This document shows positions 52,301 through 59,015 of a stretch of 64,000 bases of DNA, in pieces. The DNA lies in assembly GCF_000315915.1 (NCBI RefSeq), contig NC_020188.1, forward strand, positions 389,501 through 453,500, in the 5' to 3' direction. The notes beneath the pieces are model-generated. The model was not told the origin of the DNA, searched no databases, and saw only the letters and a program-made list of their open reading frames with translations. The translations under genes and the position numbers were made by a program. This DNA comes from Henningerozyma blattae CBS 6284. Taxonomy: Eukaryota > Ascomycota > Saccharomycetes > Saccharomycetales > Saccharomycetaceae. Position 1 is the stretch's first letter; each line of letters opens with the position of its first letter.

Positions 52301-54117
52301 ATGACTTGGAAAAGAGGTACCTCCATGGATTGTTTTAATCTCCAAACGTTTCTAATTAAGATGTATTTGACTTGTAAGCCATAACTGACGGTATATGGTG
52401 ATGAAGGTCTTGCTCTCTTGGATTGTTTTGCATGATGTGCATTCTGAATAGCTTCCCGTTTAACTTCTGTATCTTCACTTAATTCATGATCAATCTCTTG
52501 TATCAATTCTTGATAATCTGATGAATTTAACCAATAATCGTTCATTTCCCTTGGGGTAGTCGGTACAAAGATCCCCTTTTTAATAAATTCAGGGTTTATA
52601 ACTCTTTCAGCAGGACTTGTGACAGAAGTTAAGAAATCAGCAGTGGTTTGTCTATCAGGGCAGACATACCCCATATCTTGGAAATATTTCTTGGCCTTAG
52701 TGGCAGAACCGTAATATAATTGATACCCATCATCCAATACACAAACTTTATCGAATAAATCATAAGCATCTTGAGAACATTGATAGATGGCCACTGCAGC
52801 AGCAGAATTGGCAATTGTGGCTTGTGTTTTCAAAGCACGAACGAATTCTAAGGCAGTGGCGGCATCTAAACCTCTAGTAGCATTATCCCAACATTGGAAT
52901 TTGGACCCACAAATGGCAACTTCAGCAATAGAGACACGTTTTCTTTCACCACCAGAAACACCTCTAACCAAATCATTACCGACTTTAGTATTTCTTGTAT
53001 GAGATAACCCATAAGTAGCCATTGCGACTTCTGCAATATGATTTGCATAATCTTCTCTAGAGACTCCCTGGATACGATTTTGAGGAGTCTTTAAACGAGC
53101 AACAGTGATTAAAGTTTGATAAACTGTTAAATGAGGTAGATGAATATCTGATTCAGCATTATAAACGACTTCCCCACGATAATGCCGTTTGATTTCCTTT
53201 GGAGAAAACCCACTATAAGAGATTTGAGAATCTTTACCGACATGGAACCCGTGAGTGTTTGAAGTGATGGATTTCAATAGAGTGGTACAACCGGACCCTG
53301 GTCTACCCAATACGACCAACAATTCACCTGGTTTTAAACAACCATCCATAGGCTTCAAGATTTGAAACAAATCTTCCTCCTTTGTTGGTTTCACCTTTCT
53401 ATATAAATAACCCAACATCTTATAGGGTAAATTTAGAAAAGTTTGTTGATAAGCCACATCTGCGGATTCACCTGAGGCAGATAAATTTTTCCAAGTACAA
53501 CTTAAGGTATAAGGCTTATAAAAATCAGGGTCTGCGGCAGTAACTAGAGTCATATTTTTCACCCATGCGGCACTACTGAAATTTTCATTACTTGGATCCA
53601 AGTAATCCTTATACATTGGTTGTGAAGTATCTGTGAAAATGGGGTTAATCCCCACCGAGTCTGCTGCAAAGATGGATTTTGCCTCATAAGTTTGTGTATA
53701 TGCTAGATTATTTTGGTTGATGGTTTGAGTAGAACGTGTGGATCGAGATACACTTGATCGACGTGTTGATGAATCCTGAGTCTTTGTAGTGAGAGACCTG
53801 GCAAGATCTTTTATTTTCTTTTGTGCTTGATCATCAAATCCGGTGTATTGATGATCTGTTGTGTTGGACGGTGTGTTTGAATCTGAAGAAAGATGTTTTA
53901 AATTTGGAGGTCGGTTATTTAATTTTTCCGTACTATTATTATGTGGAGGAGACGGAGGTGAAGGAGGAGGAGGAGGAGGAGGAGGGAGGAGGAGGAGGAT
54001 GACAAAGTGTACACCATTTGCAGAAGAAGAAGAAGAAGAAGATGACGAGGTTGTAGAATTGTTGAGTGGTATATTTATACCCAACAGTTGTCCTTTTAAA
54101 GAAGGTTCCGAGGTCAT
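49330..54117 (-). CDS. PDR5: PDR5-type multidrug ABC transporter, copy 1
   Basis: 1595 residues (S. cerevisiae Pdr5 1511). Full-size ABCG/PDR exporter with (NBD-TMD)x2 order at the plasma membrane. NBD1 is degenerate as in Pdr5: Walker A GRPGSGCTT near residue 269 with Cys for Lys, signature VSGGERKR, Walker B CWDNATRGLD. NBD2 has canonical GASGAGKTT and LDEPTSGLD but degenerate signature LNVEQRKR. C-terminus ends YWLARVPKKNSRLSKKK, as in Pdr5. The N-terminus is extended with Ser, Leu4 and Pro8 runs from a GGA/CTC microsatellite. Strand and order relative to MRPL23, RPB7 and URH1 match the YOR153W/YDR406W ancestral locus. Six PDREs lie upstream. Confidence 0.95.
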   Translation of the reverse strand: MTSEPSLKGQLLGINIPLNNSTTSSSSSSSSSANGVHFVILLLLPPPPPPPPSPPSPPHNNSTEKLNNRPPNLKHLSSDSNTPSNTTDHQYTGFDDQAQKKIKDLARSLTTKTQDSSTRRSSVSRSTRSTQTINQNNLAYTQTYEAKSIFAADSVGINPIFTDTSQPMYKDYLDPSNENFSSAAWVKNMTLVTAADPDFYKPYTLSCTWKNLSASGESADVAYQQTFLNLPYKMLGYLYRKVKPTKEEDLFQILKPMDGCLKPGELLVVLGRPGSGCTTLLKSITSNTHGFHVGKDSQISYSGFSPKEIKRHYRGEVVYNAESDIHLPHLTVYQTLITVARLKTPQNRIQGVSREDYANHIAEVAMATYGLSHTRNTKVGNDLVRGVSGGERKRVSIAEVAICGSKFQCWDNATRGLDAATALEFVRALKTQATIANSAAAVAIYQCSQDAYDLFDKVCVLDDGYQLYYGSATKAKKYFQDMGYVCPDRQTTADFLTSVTSPAERVINPEFIKKGIFVPTTPREMNDYWLNSSDYQELIQEIDHELSEDTEVKREAIQNAHHAKQSKRARPSSPYTVSYGLQVKYILIRNVWRLKQSMEVPLFQVIGNSIMAFILGSMFYKILKHVTTASFYFLGAAMFFAVLFNAFSCLLEIFSLYEARPITEKHRTYSLYHPSADAFASVLSEVPPKIATAVCFNIIFYFLCDFRRNGGIFFFYFLINIVAVFCMSHMFRCVGSLTKSFSQAMVPASVLLLAMSMYTGFAIPKTKILGWSIWIWYINPLSYLFESLMVNEFHNRKFPCAQYIPNGPEYANSTGTTRVCNAVGAIPGEDYVDGDRFLKESYDYLHVHKWRGFGVGLAYVIFFFFVYLLLCEYNEGAKQKGEILVFPEAIVRKMKKEHKLKDNTTDIEKQTPTEITDKNLLSDSTCSNGEDDTEVSSSSEEFGLAKSLAIFHWRNLCYDVQIKKETRRILNNVDGWVKPGTLTALMGASGAGKTTLLDCLAERVTMGVITGDVFIDGKPRDESFPRSIGYCQQQDLHLKTATVRESLRFSAYLRQPAEVSIAEKNAYVEDIIKILEMEKYADAIVGVAGEGLNVEQRKRLTIGVELAAKPKLLVFLDEPTSGLDSQTAWAICQLMRKLCNQGQAILCTIHQPSAILMQEFDRLLFMQRGGQTCYFGELGEGCHKMIDYFESHGSHKCPPDANPAEWMLEVVGAAPGSHANQDYHEVWRNSEEYQAVQRELDWMETELPKKNSDAEQVVHKEFATSLLYQCKIVIIRLFQQYWRNPEFLWSKFFLTIISQIFVGFTFFKADKSIQGLQNQMLSIFMYCCCFNPILEQYLPSFVQQRDLYEVRERPSRTFSWKAFIVAQCVVEVPFNILAGTIGFIIYYYPVGFYNNASFAHQLHERGALFWLYSCAFFVYISSVAILVITWNQVAESAAQIGTLLFTMGLSFCGVMVTKEAMPHFWIFMYRVSPLTYLIEGMLATGVANADVKCAKYEYTKFNPPQGQTCGQYMAPYIQRAGTGYLKDSSATDQCEFCAYSHTNDYLKSIFVSYHHRWRDYGIFICFIVFDYVAGVFLYWLARVPKKNSRLSKKKE
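50369..51210 (-). repeat. 842-bp identical tract shared with copy 2 (inverted)
   Basis: Reverse complement of 61749-62590; I compared it line by line and found no difference. It covers NBD2 from just after RRILNN's start to ETELPKK. Both flanks diverge at once, for example ATC versus ATT at the left edge. Confidence 0.92.
52603..52839 (-). repeat. 237-bp identical tract shared with copy 2 (inverted)
   Basis: Reverse complement of 60132-60368, identical over 237 bases, in the NBD1 region after Walker B. Divergent synonymous changes begin immediately outside. Confidence 0.88.
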
Positions 54118-54834
54118 TTAGAAAGAATATTAAGATGAGAAAGATGAGATTTGATTAAACTACGACTTGGAATATTAACGAAAAAAAATTTTTTTTTTTG
54201 TAACTTGAAATTGTGCTTGCGGTTTGTACTTGCAGTTGCACTTTCACTAGATAAGGTTATATTAGATATTAATTATTGGGAAATGCTTTTGCAGAAAAAA
54301 AAGGACAGAGGAACAATTAGAAATGGCAAATCTTCAGAAGCAAGGGTTATATACAAGAATCTGCGTAGTGTATCAGGGACACGTTTTAGAGTTTTAGAAT
54401 GGTACCAACAAATGGCTAAATTATCCAAGGAAAAGGGAAAGTCCATGAGAAGAAAAAGTCCATGAGAAGAAAAAAAGTCCCTTAGTAATTGGATCTCTGA
54501 AAATTTCAATTCAATGAATGAATGGATGAATGAATGATGAATGAATGATGAATGAATGATTGAAATTATCGAGCAAGTTCCCTGATTTTGCAACTTTACT
54601 ATGGAGGCACGACGAATGCTAGTATTTTTTTCTAAGCAAAAGCATAATTAAGCATTATCAAAGAACAAACAAACTCCCAAGATAATAAATAATACTATAT
54701 AGCTTAACGAATGAATGAATGAATAAATGAAAAAAAAAGTCCTTGTTTATTTACAGACTACAGTAACCTTTGCGATGCGATGGGCCGGTACTGCGTCGAT
54801 CCTGTGGAGTGGGAACTAGATTGGAAGTCATTGT

Positions 54835-55334
54835 TCCGCGGAACAAAGCTTCGATAGATTAGGGGTGTCCTGGTCGGCAATTCCAGCAAATGAGTCTCCC
54901 CAGATTATTACCGGAGTTCCCAGACGGTTCCGCGGAAGTCTTGTGCGGCGTGAGTCTGAGGGGCTGCAAAAGTTTTCTCCGTGGAAGCTTTTATTTTTAT
55001 TTTTATTTTTATTTTTATTTTTATTTTAATTTTTTTCTTTTTCTTTTTCTTTCAGGGGGGCAGTGCAGCCACATATGCCGGATCGGGACAAACTCGTGGA
55101 GAAATCGAGGCGGAAAACTGCACGTGCTGCATTCTTTTGACCCATTGTGGAAGGTCTGTTGTCGGACACTACCAGGGAGAGCCGGACGGAGATGCTGCTA
55201 TTTTTATGACAGGGATATTAATAGAGCTGAATATGGCTATATCTGTCTAGATCTTGCCAACGGCTGGTTACCTGATCGAGCGGGCATTGTTGCTGAGACA
55301 ACTGAGATCCAGGAGTCGAGGATGTTCCGCGGAA

Positions 55335-55366
<32 letters not shown>

Positions 55367-55411
55367 TCTAAACGTGTTCCGCGGAACACATCGTGTTATC
55401 GAATCCGTGGA
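54835..55411. promoter_or_regulatory. cluster of six PDREs (Pdr1/Pdr3 sites)
   Basis: TCCGCGGA at 54835, 54929, 55326 and 55378; TCCGTGGA at 54978 and 55404 (first bases). These are exact matches to the pleiotropic drug response element TCCGYGGA. They are 0.72-1.3 kb upstream of PDR5 copy 1 and also lie 3' of MRPL23, so copy 1 is the natural target. Confidence 0.85.
55337..55367 (+). repeat. AG dinucleotide microsatellite
   Basis: Near-pure AG run of about 30 bases lying between two PDREs (55326 and 55378). Confidence 0.85.
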
Positions 55412-55459
55412 TTTTAAAACAAAGCGGTTAGACCTCAAATCATTTTTATTATAATACAG

Positions 55460-55490
<31 letters not shown>

Positions 55491-55586
55491 GTTAGTTAGT
55501 TAGTTACCTGGGTTATTCAACTATACAGGCTAGATTTTATTTTATTTACAGAGGATGATTATGATAAGTGTGGTAAAGCACAAAAG

Positions 55587-56048
55587 TTAATCTTTTTTCA
55601 AAGTCTTTTGTTCGTATGCAAATGCAAGAATATTATTCTTATAAGGATGTTCACTACCATCAAACACTTTCAATCTTTCCAATCTAATTTTTCTTAGTCT
55701 ATTTCTTGGCAACATCCCATGCACGGCCTTGCGTAATATTTCGCCGTATCCCTTTTCTTTTATTACGGTTTCCATGGGTTTCAATTGAAGAGACCCTGGC
55801 CTACCTGTATGTTTCCAATATTGTTTCTGTTTCAACTTGTTACCTGTAACTTTCAAATGCTGGCAGTTTGTCACGACGACATAATCGCCCATATCTTGAC
55901 TTTGATGATAGACAGGTTTATGCTTGCCCATGAGTGTGGTAGCGATATTCGTGGCCAGTCTACCCAAGGACCTTGGTTCTTTGGTCAAGTCGACATGATG
56001 CCAGGTGCGGGCAAAGGCCAACCCAGTATGGCCTAATTTCTGCGACAT
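55587..56048 (-). CDS. MRPL23: mitochondrial large-subunit ribosomal protein uL13m
   Basis: 153 residues (S. cerevisiae 163). uL13 family: [21 protein letters not shown] near the N-terminus, [31 protein letters not shown], and the signature [29 protein letters not shown]. Component of the mitochondrial 54S subunit. In S. cerevisiae it lies near PDR5 (YOR150W); the RPB2 and ATG40 genes that intervene there are missing here. Divergent from RPB7, 282 bp apart. Confidence 0.95.
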   Translation of the reverse strand: MSQKLGHTGLAFARTWHHVDLTKEPRSLGRLATNIATTLMGKHKPVYHQSQDMGDYVVVTNCQHLKVTGNKLKQKQYWKHTGRPGSLQLKPMETVIKEKGYGEILRKAVHGMLPRNRLRKIRLERLKVFDGSEHPYKNNILAFAYEQKTLKKD

Positions 56049-56187
56049 TTTTATGATGTTGTGCTGGTGTGGGTGAGTTTGATTGAAAGCAGAGGTGGTG
56101 GTAATGGTAGTCTTTATTTAAATTCCCAATATCCGGTCCAGCTTTCTGAGCGTTCGCGGCACGTGACGCGCATGAAAAAAAATTGAA

Positions 56188-56275
56188 AAATAAACGCGAG
56201 TGCAAACGCGAGTGCAAATGCGATTGCGATTGCAGTGAAAAAAAAGCAATGCAATGCAATGCAATCAATCGCAAC
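56188..56275 (+). repeat. hexamer/pentamer simple repeats in the MRPL23-RPB7 promoter
   Basis: Successive short repeats: AAACGCGAGTGC twice, TGCGAT units, then GCAAT four times. Composition resembles the repeat in DYN2 intron 2. Confidence 0.7.
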
Positions 56276-56330
56276 CACTAAGCATTGGACCAAAGTCGAC
56301 AAACGCCTCTGCCCTGCTCCACCCGCCGCC

Positions 56331-56846
56331 ATGTTTTTCATCAAAGATCTTTCGTTGAACATCACACTACACCCATCGTTTTTTGGGCCTCGCATGAAAC
56401 AATATTTAAAGACAAAACTACTCCAAGAAGTGGAAGGGTCCTGCACGGGTAAATTCGGCTATATATTATGTGTATTGGATTATGACAAGATCGATATCGA
56501 AAGAGGCCGTATCATACCCACGGACGGGTCTGCGGAGTTCACCGTGCGATACCGTGCAGTGGTTTTCAAACCGTTCAAGGGGGAAGTGGTCGATGGCACC
56601 GTGGTGTCGTGTTCTCAACACGGGTTCGAAGTGCAAGTGGGACCCATGAAAGTGTTTGTTACAAAACATCTGATGCCGCAGGATTTGCAATTCAATGCTG
56701 GTTCGAACCCACCTTCGTACCAAAGTTCGGAAGATGTGATCACGATCAAAAGTCGAATCCGTGTCAAGATCGAAGGGTGTATCAGTCAAGTGTCGAGTAT
56801 CCATGCCATCGGGAGTATCAAGGAGGATTATTTGGGCGCTATCTGA
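56331..56846 (+). CDS. RPB7: RNA polymerase II subunit Rpb7
   Basis: 171 residues, the exact length of S. cerevisiae Rpb7, starting at the ATG at 56331 (MFFIKDLSLNITLHPSFFGPRM). The frame extends upstream only through a GTG in repeat sequence. Residues 1-80 form the tip domain and about 81-171 the S1/OB domain (GEVVDGTVVSCSQHGFEVQVGPMKVFV). With Rpb4 it forms the polymerase stalk, binds nascent RNA and supports initiation and mRNA export and decay. Codon use is markedly GC-richer than most genes in the window. Corresponds to YDR404C. Confidence 0.97.
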   Translation: MFFIKDLSLNITLHPSFFGPRMKQYLKTKLLQEVEGSCTGKFGYILCVLDYDKIDIERGRIIPTDGSAEFTVRYRAVVFKPFKGEVVDGTVVSCSQHGFEVQVGPMKVFVTKHLMPQDLQFNAGSNPPSYQSSEDVITIKSRIRVKIEGCISQVSSIHAIGSIKEDYLGAI

Positions 56847-56995
56847 AGGGAGGAGTATTTTTGCATTTTGCATTAGATAAAGGCGTATGTAATAGTAAAG
56901 ATAGATATGTATGTACAAACAAACACACACACACACATATATATATATACACATATTTATTCATTTATATATAGAATGACAGGGCAGTGCTGCGA

Positions 56996-58039
56996 CTATT
57001 GGTTCGCCTCACAATACTCCACACAGATCTTAATATCATTCCAAAACCTAGTGAAATTCAATCCCACTCCGACAATGACTCCCAACGAGGAATCTCTTGC
57101 GTATTCGTTGACAATGGAGCACTTGCCCAAATCAGGATCATTTTCCGACGAGTAGTTCACAATGACGTCCAGTCTCTTATATATAAAGTTAATCGTGCTG
57201 GAGTCGCCGTAGAAGTCCAGAAGCGGCAAGAGAGCCAAAGGGTCGTGGATCGGCGGCCCATTTTGGAACCCTTCCTGGTTTTTGTACGCCTTGCCGAAAT
57301 AGGCAAACAGATCTTTCATCAACGGTTTTATCGTGGTGCCCCTTTTCATTGGTGCATCGAACAAGTCGTGAACAATGGACTTGGTGGCTATTGCCTTGTG
57401 GGTCAAATTCAAGGGGATCCATATACATTTCTTACTAATGGCTGGATCTGTGAAAAGGAAATTGGCAGAATGAGGGTCACACCAGACGTTGAATTCTGCA
57501 GACAAGTGTATATTGGCATTACCCACGCCATGGAATCCGCCTCCCATGATAGAGATGTAAGAGATTTTGTCTATCAAATAGGGCCTTTCTTTTAATAGAG
57601 TTGCAATACCTGTTGTGGGTCCCGTGCAGACGAAGTTGAAAGCAAGGCCCTTTGAATGGCAGTGATTGATTTTCTCTTCGATGGCATCCAGGTATGACAC
57701 GGATGACAGCTCGAATTGAGGTTCGGGCAAGAGATCTGTGCCGTCCAGTCCAGTTTCGCCGTGTATCCCCGGAGCATAATGGGGCAATCTGACCCAAGGT
57801 CTTGTAGCACCTTGATACACTTCGAAGCCACAATTGTACTTGTTGAAACAGGTGATCAAGGACCGGGCATTATATTCAGTTCTTTCGATGGGGGCATTAC
57901 CGTAGGAAGCAGAAATGCCTAGCAATTCGAAGGCTGGATGGAAGCAGGATAGCAACATGGCCACAGCGTCGTCATGGCCTGGATCGCAGTCCAGCCAAAT
58001 GGGGATCTGTAGTTGAGCAGCTGGTGTTGTTTCGGTCAT
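56996..58039 (-). CDS. URH1: uridine/ribonucleoside hydrolase Urh1
   Basis: 347 residues (S. cerevisiae 340). Nucleoside N-ribohydrolase of the pyrimidine salvage pathway; also cleaves nicotinamide riboside. The calcium-binding cluster DCDPGHDDAVAMLL is at 17-30. Further family motifs are GATRPWVRLPHYAPGIHGETGLDG, CTGPTTGIATLL, SIMGGGF and a C-terminal HDPLALL. GC-rich codons, like RPB7. Convergent with RPB7 and matching YDR400W; the DIT genes between them in S. cerevisiae are absent. Confidence 0.96.
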   Translation of the reverse strand: MTETTPAAQLQIPIWLDCDPGHDDAVAMLLSCFHPAFELLGISASYGNAPIERTEYNARSLITCFNKYNCGFEVYQGATRPWVRLPHYAPGIHGETGLDGTDLLPEPQFELSSVSYLDAIEEKINHCHSKGLAFNFVCTGPTTGIATLLKERPYLIDKISYISIMGGGFHGVGNANIHLSAEFNVWCDPHSANFLFTDPAISKKCIWIPLNLTHKAIATKSIVHDLFDAPMKRGTTIKPLMKDLFAYFGKAYKNQEGFQNGPPIHDPLALLPLLDFYGDSSTINFIYKRLDVIVNYSSENDPDLGKCSIVNEYARDSSLGVIVGVGLNFTRFWNDIKICVEYCEANQ

Positions 58040-58309
58040 GGTAGAGGGTGTGGTTGTGGTTGTATTGGTGTGGTTGTATTGGTGTGGTTGTATGTGCGGG
58101 GACCTGGGCGGTTAGCAACAGCAAAGAGCCGTTGCTATATAGTCTTAGGGGATTAGAAAATATAAAAAAAGTGCCATTGTAGACGCGCGTCACGGGGAAA
58201 ACGGCCGGGCTTGGGAATGTGCTGACAAATCCGTCACGTGGCGTAGATCCCTTTTCCCTTGCCCCTATCACTTTCCCCAACAAACAAACACACATGCCAA
58301 TCAGATATC

Positions 58310-58354
58310 CGTCCGTGCGTGCATCGTCTGTGCGTGCATCGTCCGTGCGTGCAT
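58310..58354 (+). repeat. three tandem 15-mers
   Basis: CGTCCGTGCGTGCAT three times, the middle copy with one C-to-T change; GC-rich and in the URH1/PDR interval. Confidence 0.85.
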
Positions 58355-58402
58355 GTGAAATGCCTGTGACAGATTTTCTTTCTGCTTCTTAGCTGGGGCT
58401 GT

Positions 58403-58678
58403 TCCGCGGAACTGCCGTGTGCGAAACAGGAAAAAGAAACAACAACAACAGAAAAAGAAACAACAAACAAGCAATTCTCAAAAAAAAAAGAAAATCTCCA
58501 GAACAAAATCAGCATGTGTGTCTACAACCACACATCTCTTTGCCTGCCAATTACACTTCGGGTTCCGCGGAACGGCCCCAGACGTGGGCGCGGGGCGCCC
58601 ACGTGACCGGTGCCCTGGCCGGCTGCGTTCCGCGGAATCCGGCTGTGGAAAATTTCTTGGGCCTATGGGCTCCGCGGA
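58403..58678. promoter_or_regulatory. cluster of four PDREs upstream of PDR5 copy 2
   Basis: Exact TCCGCGGA at 58403, 58564, 58629 and 58671 (first bases), 338-613 bp upstream of the copy 2 ATG. The perfect-palindrome form predominates, as in S. cerevisiae PDR5. Confidence 0.9.
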
Positions 58679-58690
58679 ATTCGGCACATG

Positions 58691-58730
58691 CATTCTGCTA
58701 TAGGCTAGCGCATAAGCCTATAGCAGAATG
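58691..58730. repeat. perfect 16-bp inverted repeat in the PDR5 copy 2 promoter
   Basis: Arms CATTCTGCTATAGGCT (58691-58706) and its exact complement (58715-58730) around an 8-base centre. It lies between the last PDRE and the TATA box and could extrude as a cruciform or bind a dimeric factor. Confidence 0.9.
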
Positions 58731-58792
58731 TGGCCCCACATAGCCAAAACAACGCTTCCCGTAACTCCCGTCATCGAGGCACAGCACGGCCC

Positions 58793-58800
58793 TATATAAG
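58793..58800 (+). promoter_or_regulatory. TATA box of PDR5 copy 2
   Basis: TATATAAG, 115 bp downstream of the last PDRE and about 216 bp before the ATG. Confidence 0.65.
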
Positions 58801-58874
58801 CCCGCCGTGCCCATCCCAGATCTGCCTGCCACCCTTTGCTTATCCCTTTCACATGATATTTATAACAGATAACC

Positions 58875-58940
58875 ATCTACATTTACATTTACATTTACAT
58901 TTACATTTGCATTTACATTTACATTTACATTTACACATAC
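58875..58940 (+). repeat. ACATTT hexamer repeat in the copy 2 leader
   Basis: About ten head-to-tail hexamers (one drifted to GCATTT), followed by ACTCACGCTC-type repeats to about 58968. Probably within the 5' UTR. Confidence 0.8.
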
Positions 58941-59015
58941 ACTCACGCTCACGCTCACACTCACGCTTACAAAACGTACATATATATTCTATCGCTGTCG
59001 CTCCTGCTATTGTAA

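Larger units (their letters stand above)
54118..55586. other. PDR5 copy 1 upstream region and MRPL23 3' flank
   Basis: 1.5 kb, rich in simple repeats: ATGA repeats (54510-54562), TTTTTA repeats (about 54988-55028), an AG run (55337-55367) and ATTT/AGTT runs (about 55460-55505). Six PDREs lie at 54835-55411. A TATATA box at 54696-54701 is a candidate for copy 1. Two ORFs of 104 and 175 codons are low-complexity and I reject them. Confidence 0.65.
58040..59015. other. promoter region between URH1 and PDR5 copy 2
   Basis: 976 bases, GC-rich for this genome. Holds GTGTGGTTGTATT repeats near URH1, a 15-mer triplicate (58310-58354), four PDREs, a 16-bp inverted repeat, a TATATAAG box and ACATTT repeats just before the copy 2 ATG. 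Overlapping ORFs of 71-108 codons here are chance frames. Confidence 0.7.

Noticed and set aside
54151..54465. 104-codon plus-strand ORF upstream of PDR5 copy 1
   Set aside because: No recognisable domain, AT-driven composition, and it sits in the copy 1 promoter.
54890..55417. 175-codon plus-strand ORF between PDR5 copy 1 and MRPL23
   Set aside because: Made of FYFYFYF and RERERE low-complexity from microsatellites and spanning PDREs; no family resemblance.
58417..58743. Overlapping ORFs (94-108 codons, plus strand; 71 codons, minus strand) in the PDR5 copy 2 promoter
   Set aside because: Three frames open together because the region is GC-rich; they span PDREs and the inverted repeat and resemble no protein.
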